Shown here: positions 45,448 to 53,539 of the stretch, in pieces
How positions within the stretch are numbered: position 1 is the first letter of the stretch
Layout: every line of letters begins with the position of its first letter
Source: Parapedobacter deserti
GTDB lineage: Bacteria > Bacteroidota > Bacteroidia > Sphingobacteriales > Sphingobacteriaceae
Assembly: GCF_042646065.1 (NCBI RefSeq)
Contig: NZ_JBHRTA010000022.1
Coordinates: 1 to 64,000, forward strand
Direction: 5' to 3'
DNA length: 64,000 bases
The notes under the pieces: model-generated
What the model was told of the DNA's origin: nothing
The model's input: only the letters and a program-made list of their open reading frames with translations
Databases searched by the model: none
Program-made: the position numbers and the translations under genes

Positions 45448-46845
45448 TCAAAACGCGGCTGACCGAATTTCTTCGATTTCCGACGCGGTTTTGGCAAGCG
45501 GTGTCCCCAGAATGCGGAACCCGGTGCCGGTAATCAGCATATCATCTTCGATGCGGATGCCTCCGAAGTCGCGAAAGGCTTCTGCCTTGCCGTAGTCGAT
45601 AAATTGCGCAAGCTTGTTTTCCGATTTCCAGCGGTCAAGCAGCTCAGGAATGAAATACAGCCCCGGCTCCACGGTAACCACATGGCCGGCTTCCAATTCC
45701 CTGCCGAGGCGGAGGGACTTCAGCCCGAATGTCGAAGTATCTTTCGGCAGCGCATCGGTGTAACCGACGTATTGCTCGCCGAGGTCTTCCATGTCGTGTA
45801 CGTCGAGCCCCATCATGTGCCCCGTGCCGCACTGGAAAAACAACGTATGTGCACCAGCTTCCACGGCTTCTGCTGCATCGCCCCGCATCAGTCCCAAGCC
45901 CTTCAGCCCTTCCACCAGCATGCGGCAGGAGAGGAAGTGGATATCGAGATAGCGGATGCCCGGTTTCAGTGCTTGCGTGGCCGTATGAAGGGCGTTGAGC
46001 ACGATTTCATAGGCCTCTTTCTGGACTGGCGTAAATCGCTTGCCTGCCGGGAACGTGCGCGTGAGGTCGCCCGCGTAGCCCATGGCGGTCTCGGCGCCCG
46101 AATCATTAAGCACCAGCTGTCCCTCCCGCAGTGTGTTGCCGTAGTGGTGGTTGTGCAGGACTTCGCCGCGTACGGTCAGGATGGTGGGATAGGCCAGCGT
46201 ATGTCCGGCCTGATGCGCGGTGTACTGCACTTCAGCAGCGAGCCGTTGTTCGCTCAAGCCCGGGCGCGCTAACCGCATGGCGGCCATATGCATGGCGGCA
46301 CTGGTATGCACGGCCTTTTCGATTTCGGCTATTTCCTCAGCCGATTTGATGGAACGCTGGGCGACCACCCCTTTGATCAGCTCGATAGATGCCGACTGCG
46401 CGAGCTGCTCCATGGGAATTCCGGTCAGTCGAGACAACTTCAGGGCATTGGCGGGTCGGTAGGGAGGAAGGAAGTGCACCGGCCTACCGCGCTGCAAAGC
46501 ATGTTGGATGCTCCCTGCCAGGGCGCCCGACGGCATGGTGTCGGTTACCCCTGCTTTGCGGGCTTTCTCCTTTAAGGTTTCCAGGCGGCCCATCCAAATG
46601 ATTTGATCCATGGTCAACTCGTCACCGAAAACGGTGGTACGACCCTCATCGACGTCGATTATCGCCGCCAGGCTGGGGGCAGATATACCAAAATAATACA
46701 AGAATGTGCTGTCTTGCCTAAAGGGATAGGTGTTGTCCCGAAAATTAATGGGGCTCTCTTCGTTGCCCAGCAACAAGATGAGACCTGATGGCGTCCTTTT
46801 TCTTAGGATGTCCCTGCGTGCATGATACGTTTTGCTGTCAAACAT
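45448..46845 (-). CDS. pepP: Xaa-Pro aminopeptidase (M24B)
   Basis: This 465-residue protein starts MFDSKTYHARRDIL; MPTM nine bases upstream is an alternative. It has an N-terminal creatinase-like domain (about 1-170: LLLGNEESPINFRDNTYPFRQDSTFLYYFG split by position) and the pita-bread catalytic domain. The metal ligands lie in VLNDSGAE.. (Asp), GDLTRTFPAG (Asp), CGTGHMMGLDVHD (His), VTVEPGLYF (Glu) and GGIRIEDD (Glu). It releases N-terminal residues before Pro, complementing the DPP-IV gene. Confidence 0.92.
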   Translation of the reverse strand: MFDSKTYHARRDILRKRTPSGLILLLGNEESPINFRDNTYPFRQDSTFLYYFGISAPSLAAIIDVDEGRTTVFGDELTMDQIIWMGRLETLKEKARKAGVTDTMPSGALAGSIQHALQRGRPVHFLPPYRPANALKLSRLTGIPMEQLAQSASIELIKGVVAQRSIKSAEEIAEIEKAVHTSAAMHMAAMRLARPGLSEQRLAAEVQYTAHQAGHTLAYPTILTVRGEVLHNHHYGNTLREGQLVLNDSGAETAMGYAGDLTRTFPAGKRFTPVQKEAYEIVLNALHTATQALKPGIRYLDIHFLSCRMLVEGLKGLGLMRGDAAEAVEAGAHTLFFQCGTGHMMGLDVHDMEDLGEQYVGYTDALPKDTSTFGLKSLRLGRELEAGHVVTVEPGLYFIPELLDRWKSENKLAQFIDYGKAEAFRDFGGIRIEDDMLITGTGFRILGTPLAKTASEIEEIRSAAF

Positions 46846-47022
46846 GGTGGGCATAAAGGTACTAAAGATTGCGGGTAAAAGTAAATGCCGCAAGGGACAA
46901 CGGCTTGTAGTTTTTTGCCTAGTTATTTGCAGAAATTAACCGGACTAGCCCTTGGCATGCTGCTCCGATCCGCTTTCGCGTGCATATGCAGTGAGCAGCT
47001 GAAAACCACAGCTTCCACTACA

Positions 47023-48705
47023 TCAACGCTGTTTACGCTGTATAAAATAGTCGCCGATCTGTTCGGCGGTAAACGTGTTGAGGCAGTCGGCGGCGGTGAT
47101 GCCCCCTTTGCGTGCAGCATACACTCCGTATTGCATGTCATGGAATCCGCTGTTGCGGTGGGCATCGGGGTTGATGGACAGCATTACGCCTTTTTCCACC
47201 GCATAGCGGTGCCATCGCCAGTCGAGATCCAGGCGCAACGGATTGGCGTTGATTTCGATGACGACACCGTTGGCAGCACAGGCGTCGACAATGCGGGCGT
47301 AGTCGACCGGATAGCCCGACCGGCTTAAAAGCAAACGGCCGGTGGGGTGCCCTAGGATGGTTGTGTACGGATTTTCGATAGCCTTGATCAGTCGGGCGGT
47401 CGCTTTTCCGGAGTCCATTTGAAAATTGGAATGCACGGAAGCGACTACAAAGTCGAAACCGGCAAGGACATCATCCGGGTAATCCAACGAACCATCGGCG
47501 AGGATATCCGACTCGATCCCCTTGAAGATGCGGAACGGGGCGAACCGTGCATTGAGGGCATCGATTTCCGCCCATTGTTCCATGACCCGCTCGCTGGATA
47601 GCCCTTTGGCGTAAACGGCGCTTTTGGAATGGTCGCATATGCCCAGGTATTCAAGACGCAGCTGATCACGGCAATAGCTCGCCATCTCTTCCAGCGTGTT
47701 TACCCCGTCGCTGTATGTGCTGTGGTTGTGGAGGGTGCCGCGTAGGTCGGCATAATGAATCAGTTCCGGAAGGCCACCTGAGGCAGCCAGGGCAATCTCA
47801 TTGGTGCCCTCGCGCAGCTCAGGCTCGATGTACTGCAGGCCCAGTGATTGATAGATGGCCTCTTCCGAATCGAATTCGGGCAACTGGCTTTCGGCCAGCC
47901 GTTCGTCCAATTGCTCCAGATGCCTGTCGGATCCTGTCGAAATAAGTAGCTGGCGATGGAAGGAGGGAGGGTCCGTTGCGAGGAAGCGGAAGCCGATGCC
48001 GGTATCGGTTTTGGCCTCGATCTGAAGCGGGTCGTCCAATGTCAGGATGAATAGCGAGCTGATTCCCCCAATGGCGTCGACCAGTTCGCTCCTGGATGCC
48101 TCTACAAGAATGTCGATCGACTGGAGTACCTCGCATTTTCGCCGGAAGTCGCCCGTATAGGAGACCTTACGCCCATCGGGTAGCAATTCCCGCAACGCCG
48201 TCAGCACGTCATCAGCCAAGGGTTCTGCCTTGGCATACAGAAACCACCCTTGGTTCGCGATGGAAAACTCAATAGCACTCTTGATTTCTTCCTGGGTTTT
48301 TGATCCGAAACCCTTGGCTTCGATCAATCGGTTCTCATTGCAAGCATAGTAAAGTTCGCCAACGGTTTCGATCCCTAATGTTTTCCAGATGACCTGTATT
48401 TTTTTGGGGCCCAGTCCATTGATGGTCAGCATATCAAAAATGCCTTCGGGTGTGGCTGCACGTAACCGGTCCAATTCGGGGAAAGAGCCGGTAGACAGCA
48501 ACGACTCAATTTTTTGGGCGGTGCTCTTGCCGATTCCGGGTACTTCACTTAACGCTTCGATGCTGTGTGAAGTAATGGCGAAGGGCAGTTTGTCCAGCTT
48601 ATATGCGGTGGCCGCAATGGCTTTCGTGCGGAATGGGTTTTCGCCATGCAGCTCCATCAGCTGCGCATACCGTTTTATGGTTTTCGCTATTGTCTTGTTA
48701 TCCAT
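47023..48705 (-). CDS. polX: PolX-like protein with intact PHP domain and degenerate polymerase site
   Basis: This 560-residue protein has the PolX layout: HhH/fingers region (about 1-130: EALSEVPGIGKSTAQKIESLL), polymerase palm (about 170-300) and C-terminal PHP phosphoesterase (about 325-560). PHP metal motifs are kept: HNHSTYSDG, GICDHSK, GIESDIL, SVHSNF, GHPTGRLL, EINANP, INPDAH. The palm is altered: the GS.RR motif reads GDFRR, the DxD reads SID, and the third Asp (VDLRVV in active enzymes) reads FRFLAT with Arg at the Asp position. So it is probably a 3'-5' exonuclease/phosphatase without DNA synthesis (inference). Confidence 0.88.
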   Translation of the reverse strand: MDNKTIAKTIKRYAQLMELHGENPFRTKAIAATAYKLDKLPFAITSHSIEALSEVPGIGKSTAQKIESLLSTGSFPELDRLRAATPEGIFDMLTINGLGPKKIQVIWKTLGIETVGELYYACNENRLIEAKGFGSKTQEEIKSAIEFSIANQGWFLYAKAEPLADDVLTALRELLPDGRKVSYTGDFRRKCEVLQSIDILVEASRSELVDAIGGISSLFILTLDDPLQIEAKTDTGIGFRFLATDPPSFHRQLLISTGSDRHLEQLDERLAESQLPEFDSEEAIYQSLGLQYIEPELREGTNEIALAASGGLPELIHYADLRGTLHNHSTYSDGVNTLEEMASYCRDQLRLEYLGICDHSKSAVYAKGLSSERVMEQWAEIDALNARFAPFRIFKGIESDILADGSLDYPDDVLAGFDFVVASVHSNFQMDSGKATARLIKAIENPYTTILGHPTGRLLLSRSGYPVDYARIVDACAANGVVIEINANPLRLDLDWRWHRYAVEKGVMLSINPDAHRNSGFHDMQYGVYAARKGGITAADCLNTFTAEQIGDYFIQRKQR

Positions 48706-48784
48706 CGCTGCAAAATAGCGATTCCGCGGAATGCATGCAAGTTTTGCGTGCGCGGCGTACCGCTATAGAACTAGGAACAGCACA

Positions 48785-50104
48785 TCATTTCATGGTGTCG
48801 CTCAGCTGTTTCAGCTCTTCGGAATACCTTGGCGGCCGCTGATATTTATGGATGATCAACCGGATACCCGCATTGAATGTAATGTAGTTGATCGCCCAAT
48901 TGATAAACGTGACCACGCGGTTCCGGAAGCCCACGAGGGACATGAGGTGGACGAACATCCACACCCACCAGGCAAAGAATCCTTGAAAGCGCACTTTCCC
49001 GATGTCGACCACGGCCTTATTGCGGCCGATGGTAGCCATAGAGCCCTTGTCGAAATACTTGAATTGTTCCGTAGGCTGGCCATTGATAATCCGCATAATG
49101 TTTTTGGCGAGAAACCGTCCTTGCTGCTGGGCTACGGGCGCTACGCCGGGGTGGCCGCGCGGCAGATCGTCGGTAACCATCGCCGCTACATCGCCGATGG
49201 CGAAGATGTCTTTCATCCCAATCACCCGGCATTCCTCATCGACGCGGATACGGTTTCCCCTGACGACGATTTCCTGGCTGATTCCGGCCGGGAACTGACC
49301 CATCACACCGGCAGACCAGAGTACCGTTTTCGTTTTAACGCACTGGCCATCGGCAAAGGTAATTTCATCACCGTTGTATCCGGTTACCTGTACATTCAGT
49401 AATACCTTGACCCCAAGCTCCCTGAGATACAGTTCCGCTTTTTCGGAGGCCTGTGGTGATAAGTTGGCCAACACCTTAGGCAGTCCTTCGACGAGGTAGA
49501 CGTTCATGTCCTCCTTCTTGAGTTCGGGGTAATCCTTGCTGAGAATATGATTGCGGAGCTCGGCAATTGCCCCGGAGAGTTCCACCCCTGTCGGGCCGCC
49601 GCCCACTACCACAAAATTGAGGTATGGCTCACGTTCTTCCGGTGTTTCCTTGAGCAGGGCTTCCTCGATGTTTTGGAGGAAGAAGCTTCGGATGTTTACC
49701 GCTTCCCGTACATTCTTCATCGGCATTGCGTAATATTCCAGGTCTTTGTTGCCAAAGAAGTTGGTCGTCGCGCCGGTTGCAATGACGAGGTAATCATACC
49801 GGATAGGGCCGATATCAGTATCGAGCAATTTGTTCGTTGTATCAATGCCCCGCACATCGGCAATGCGAAATGTAAAATTTTCCTGCTTCCTGAACATCTT
49901 TCGGAGGGGAAACGCGATGGATGGGGCATCCAGCGTGCCGGTAGCAACTTGATAGAGCAGGGGCTGGAACGTATGGTGGTTATTGCGGTCGAGCAATAAT
50001 ACGTCTACTTCCTTGTTTTTCAGTCCTTTGGCTACTTCGATCCCCCCGAAGCCGCCTCCGATGATGACCACCCGTGGAAACCGGTTCTGTTGTTGACTAT
50101 TCAT
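48785..50104 (-). CDS. ndh: Type II NADH dehydrogenase (NDH-2)
   Basis: This 439-residue flavoprotein of the inner membrane face passes electrons from NADH to quinone without pumping protons. Seen: FAD-binding VVIIGGGFGGIEVAKGL at residue 12, NAD-binding NFVVVGGGPTGVELSGAIAE at about 165, the FAD/quinone-site stretch FAIGDVAAM and PVAQQQGRF near 290-320, and a C-terminal hydrophobic, amphipathic anchor (WWVWMFVHLMSLVGFRN). It ends the marR-fnr-fdx-ndh series. Confidence 0.92.
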   Translation of the reverse strand: MNSQQQNRFPRVVIIGGGFGGIEVAKGLKNKEVDVLLLDRNNHHTFQPLLYQVATGTLDAPSIAFPLRKMFRKQENFTFRIADVRGIDTTNKLLDTDIGPIRYDYLVIATGATTNFFGNKDLEYYAMPMKNVREAVNIRSFFLQNIEEALLKETPEEREPYLNFVVVGGGPTGVELSGAIAELRNHILSKDYPELKKEDMNVYLVEGLPKVLANLSPQASEKAELYLRELGVKVLLNVQVTGYNGDEITFADGQCVKTKTVLWSAGVMGQFPAGISQEIVVRGNRIRVDEECRVIGMKDIFAIGDVAAMVTDDLPRGHPGVAPVAQQQGRFLAKNIMRIINGQPTEQFKYFDKGSMATIGRNKAVVDIGKVRFQGFFAWWVWMFVHLMSLVGFRNRVVTFINWAINYITFNAGIRLIIHKYQRPPRYSEELKQLSDTMK

Positions 50105-50153
50105 TTGGCGTATTCGTTAAACCTATCCTATTTGTTATGAACGGATTGCCGGA

Positions 50154-50480
50154 TCAATTGTTTCCGAATACCCGTATTTTTAGCCCATCCAGTGAAGCGT
50201 CGAGCCTGATCTGACAAGCTAACCGGCTATGGCTGCCAGCATCGGGCAACATGTCAAGCATGTCAAGTTCGGCATCTGTTTGCGGTTCGAGGCGATCGAT
50301 TCCCTCGATCACCTCAATGCGGCAGGTGGCGCAAAGCGCCATTCCGCCACACGTGGCGAGTATATCGTATTCAGCGGCTTTCAAAACTTCCATCAAACTC
50401 AGGTTGATGCCATTTGGAATTTCCAATTGGCGGACTTTGCCGCTTTCGTTCTCTACCGCGATATAAATGCTGTCGTTCAT
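50154..50480 (-). CDS. fdx: 2Fe-2S ferredoxin
   Basis: This 108-residue protein has a CGGMALCATC motif (Cys pattern C-x5-C-x2-C) and a fourth Cys in RLACQI, as in adrenodoxin/plant-type [2Fe-2S] ferredoxins. It sits 12 bp downstream of a ferredoxin-NADP reductase gene, its likely electron donor. It probably delivers electrons to an oxygenase or P450 or to Fe-S biogenesis; the acceptor is not in this window. Confidence 0.92.
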   Translation of the reverse strand: MNDSIYIAVENESGKVRQLEIPNGINLSLMEVLKAAEYDILATCGGMALCATCRIEVIEGIDRLEPQTDAELDMLDMLPDAGSHSRLACQIRLDASLDGLKIRVFGNN

Positions 50481-50491
50481 TGTTGCAATGA

Positions 50492-51547
50492 TTAGAAGGA
50501 GTTTACACCGTTTACTGTCGTGTACTTGAAGCTTAGTTTTTCCGCTGGGTGGACGTACCTGAACGCACTCTGCGCCATCAGCGCCGCCTCATGAAAGCCG
50601 CAAAGGATGAGTTTCAGCTTACCGGGGTAGGTGTTGATGTCGCCGATGGCGTAAATCCGTTCAACGCCGGTAGCGTAATCGACGGTATTCACCGCAATGG
50701 CTGATTTCTCGATCTGCAGTCCCCAATCCGCTATCGGCCCCAATTTCGGGCTTAGTCCGAATAATGGGATGAGCGCATCTGTTTCCAATAGCGTTTCTTT
50801 CTTGTCTTTGCCAGCAATGCCAACATGGCTCAGCCGCCCATTTCCATGCACACTAGAGAGGTTGCTATGCAACAGCAGCTTGACTTTTCCTTTCTCGGCA
50901 AGGTTGAATACCTTTTCGGCTGAGTCGGGAGCCCCTCGGAAGCTATCGCTTCGGTGCACCAGTGTAACCTCGCGGGCAACATCGCTGAGAAACACAGTCC
51001 AGTCGAGTGCGGAATCCCCGCCTCCGGCGATGACCACCCGCTTGTCTCGGTAATGTTCAGGGTTTTTCACCATGTAGCTCACACCAAAACCTTCGAAGTC
51101 GGCCAGCCGGGGAATTTCAGGTTTGCGGGGTTCGAATGAGCCGAGGCCGCCGGCGATCACCACTACCTCGGCGTGGATCACCGTTCCTTCGTTACCTATC
51201 ACGAGATAAGAATCGTCAGCCTGCTTTTCCAGCGATTCCACCCGTTCGCCCAATGTAAAAGATGGGTTAAAGGGCTGGATCTGCTCCATCAGCTTGTCAA
51301 CCAACTCCTGTGCATTGACCGAAGGATATCCGGGAATGTCGTAGATGGGCTTGTGCGGATAGATTTCAGACAACTGGCCACCCACCTGCGGCAATGCATC
51401 GATAAGGTGGCAGCGCATCTTGAGCAGCCCGGCTTCAAATACCGCGAACAGCCCGACGGGGCCAGCTCCGATAATGCAAATGTCTGTTGTTATGTTGGTT
51501 TCGGCCGTCAGCTTGCGGCTTTCAGTTTGAATTTCTTGTATTTTCAT
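50492..51547 (-). CDS. Ferredoxin-NADP+ reductase, thioredoxin reductase-like type
   Basis: This 351-residue FAD/NAD(P) oxidoreductase has CIIGAGPVGLFAVFEAG (FAD) near residue 27, VVIAGGGDSALDWTVFL (NADPH) near 170, and YAIGDINTYPGKLKL near 296. There is no CxxC redox pair, which separates it from thioredoxin reductase and matches the FNR of Bacillus/Chlorobium type. It lies directly upstream of a ferredoxin gene. Its first codons overlap the end of marR by 26 bp, so it is co-transcribed with marR. Confidence 0.92.
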   Translation of the reverse strand: MKIQEIQTESRKLTAETNITTDICIIGAGPVGLFAVFEAGLLKMRCHLIDALPQVGGQLSEIYPHKPIYDIPGYPSVNAQELVDKLMEQIQPFNPSFTLGERVESLEKQADDSYLVIGNEGTVIHAEVVVIAGGLGSFEPRKPEIPRLADFEGFGVSYMVKNPEHYRDKRVVIAGGGDSALDWTVFLSDVAREVTLVHRSDSFRGAPDSAEKVFNLAEKGKVKLLLHSNLSSVHGNGRLSHVGIAGKDKKETLLETDALIPLFGLSPKLGPIADWGLQIEKSAIAVNTVDYATGVERIYAIGDINTYPGKLKLILCGFHEAALMAQSAFRYVHPAEKLSFKYTTVNGVNSF

Positions 51548-51974
51548 TAATTTCCAAATTGCTGTATATCGTATCCAATATGCGTTTCAAGTGCTGGAAG
51601 TCTGAATCGTCCAGGTTTTTCCACGCCTGCATGCGTATTTCATTGATATAAGTGGTAAGCTCATCGATTTTCTGTTCGCCTGCCGCCGTTAAGTGGACTA
51701 CATAGCTTCGCCGGTCGGTCGGGTTAGCCCGGCGCTCGACCAGTTCTTTGCTGACCAGCAAGTCCACAATCCGGGTGAGCGTAGGCTGGTCTTTTCCGCA
51801 ACATTCTGCCAATTCCTTTTGCGGAAGATCTGCATGCTGACGGAGACTTTTCAGTATGGTCCACTGATCCACCGTGATGCCAAATTGCCGGTAATTGAAT
51901 TGGTATTGGGCATACTGCTTTATCCGACGTGCGGTGCGCTCAAGCAGAAAAGAATACGCATTGTATTGTTCCAT
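51522..51974 (-). CDS. MarR-family regulator, first gene of redox operon
   Basis: This 150-residue protein is read from MEQYNAYSFLL; a longer frame to 52073 adds a hydrophobic run and is unlikely. A winged helix follows: DQWTILKSLRQH, LPQKELAECCGKDQPTLTRIVDLL, and the wing RANPTDRRSYVVHLT, with dimerisation helices at both ends. Two adjacent cysteines in the HTH (AECCGKD) could be redox-sensitive, which would fit control of the ferredoxin/FNR genes downstream. That is inference. Confidence 0.9.
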   Translation of the reverse strand: MEQYNAYSFLLERTARRIKQYAQYQFNYRQFGITVDQWTILKSLRQHADLPQKELAECCGKDQPTLTRIVDLLVSKELVERRANPTDRRSYVVHLTAAGEQKIDELTTYINEIRMQAWKNLDDSDFQHLKRILDTIYSNLEINENTRNSN

Positions 51975-52187
51975 TCGTACAATAATAATTAGCGTGACAA
52001 ATATATGGTTTTCCATCATTATTTTCAATGAGCGGCCAGTTCTTTTACATTGCGTTGAAAAAACGGCCGCCAATAGGCATCGAAACGGCTCAAAAAGATG
52101 GAATAGTCTCCCCGTAAATCGATCAAAACAATTACATTTGGGCTTTTTGCAGAATTGATCGCAAATAAACCGAAATAATAGATATTG

Positions 52188-53480
52188 ATGAACCGTTTGG
52201 CTTTACATTGGAAAATTTTGATTGGAATGTTACTTGGGTTGTTCGTTGGTTTCCTGATGAAGGAATGGGGGCTTCAGGGCATTGTTGTTGATTGGGTTAA
52301 GCCATTCGGAACCATTTTTATCAATATGCTTAAGATGATTGCCGTTCCCCTTGTAGCCGTATCGCTTATTGTGGGGCTTGCAGATCTGAAAGATATATCT
52401 AAATTGTCCAAACTTGGTGGTCGTACCATCCTGTTTTACTTGTTTACCACCGCCTGCTCCGTTTCCTTAGGATTGGTTTTAGCCAATTTAATCAAACCGG
52501 GTCTATTTATCAATGAATCCTCGCGGCAAAGCCTGCTTGAGGGCTTCGCGGGCGAAGCGAATGAGAAAATAAAAATAGCGGAGGCTACTCGGGAACAAGG
52601 TCCACTCCAGCCACTTGTGGATATTGTGCCCGACAACTTTTTTGGTGCAATGACGGATAATGGGAGTTTGTTACAAGTGATTTTTTTCGTAATCCTGGTC
52701 GGTATTGGGCTTATTATGATCGACGAGCGGAAGTCAAAGCCAGTAGTCGATTTTTTCAAGGGATTGAACGATGTAATCTTAAAAGTTATTGATATCATTA
52801 TGTTGTTTGCACCCATTGGTGTGTTTGCATTGATGGCAGCGTTGATGGTGGAAATTCCCGACTTTTCTACGTTAGGAGCGTTGGGTATCTATGGGCTCAC
52901 GGTGTTGATTGGACTAGCTTTACTGATATTCGCATTTTATCCGACGCTGCTTTATATGATTGCCAAGGTAACTCCGGGACGTTTTTTCCGCGCTATTTCT
53001 CCAGCCCAACTTCTGGCATTTTCCACCAGTTCAAGTGCGGCCACACTTCCGGTGACGATGGAACGGGTGACCGAGCACCTGGGCGTTGACGATGAAGTTT
53101 CGAGCTTTGTATTGCCTTTGGGCGCTACCATCAATATGGACGGAACGGCGCTCTATCAAGCTGTCGCGGCCATATTTATTTCGCAGGCGATGCTACCCGA
53201 AGCGCTTGGGCTTCAAACCCAGCTGATGATCATTGTGACCACGGTGCTGGCATCCATCGGTACAGCAGCCGTTCCGAGTGCTGGCATTGTAATGTTGGTT
53301 ATTGTCCTGGGTCAGGCGGGAATTCCGGAAGCTGGTTTGGCGCTAATCTTTGCAGTTGACCGCCCGTTGGACATGTGCAGAACGCTCACGAATGTAACGA
53401 GTGACGCCACCGTATCGGCATTGGTCGCCAACTCGGTCGGGCTGCTGCACGAACCCCAACCTGAAAACGCAGACCAATAA
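52188..53480 (+). CDS. gltP: Dicarboxylate/amino acid:cation symporter (DAACS)
   Basis: This 430-residue protein takes up glutamate, aspartate or C4-dicarboxylates with protons or sodium. The start is ATG 52188; the TTG before it is not needed. Family signatures: the serine-rich hairpin AFSTSSSAATLPVT, the TM7 motif INMDGTALYQ (NMDGT), and TM8 with DRPLDMCRTLTNVTSDA. About eight membrane helices plus two re-entrant loops. Divergent from marR; a possible -7 box TACATTTG lies at 52133-52140 without a clear -33. Confidence 0.93.
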   Translation: MNRLALHWKILIGMLLGLFVGFLMKEWGLQGIVVDWVKPFGTIFINMLKMIAVPLVAVSLIVGLADLKDISKLSKLGGRTILFYLFTTACSVSLGLVLANLIKPGLFINESSRQSLLEGFAGEANEKIKIAEATREQGPLQPLVDIVPDNFFGAMTDNGSLLQVIFFVILVGIGLIMIDERKSKPVVDFFKGLNDVILKVIDIIMLFAPIGVFALMAALMVEIPDFSTLGALGIYGLTVLIGLALLIFAFYPTLLYMIAKVTPGRFFRAISPAQLLAFSTSSSAATLPVTMERVTEHLGVDDEVSSFVLPLGATINMDGTALYQAVAAIFISQAMLPEALGLQTQLMIIVTTVLASIGTAAVPSAGIVMLVIVLGQAGIPEAGLALIFAVDRPLDMCRTLTNVTSDATVSALVANSVGLLHEPQPENADQ

Positions 53481-53505
53481 AAAAGGCTGGCGGAAACCGC
53501 CAGCC
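53481..53505 (-). terminator. Terminator of the secDF gene
   Basis: GGCTGGCGG (53485-53493) and CCGCCAGCC (53497-53505) form a perfect 9-bp stem with a 3-nt loop. Read on the minus strand it ends in TTTTTT and lies 35 bp past the secDF stop. It may also end gltP weakly. Confidence 0.85.
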
Positions 53506-53539
53506 CTTATGAAGTAGTGTCCTTAATTGCTAATGAAAA

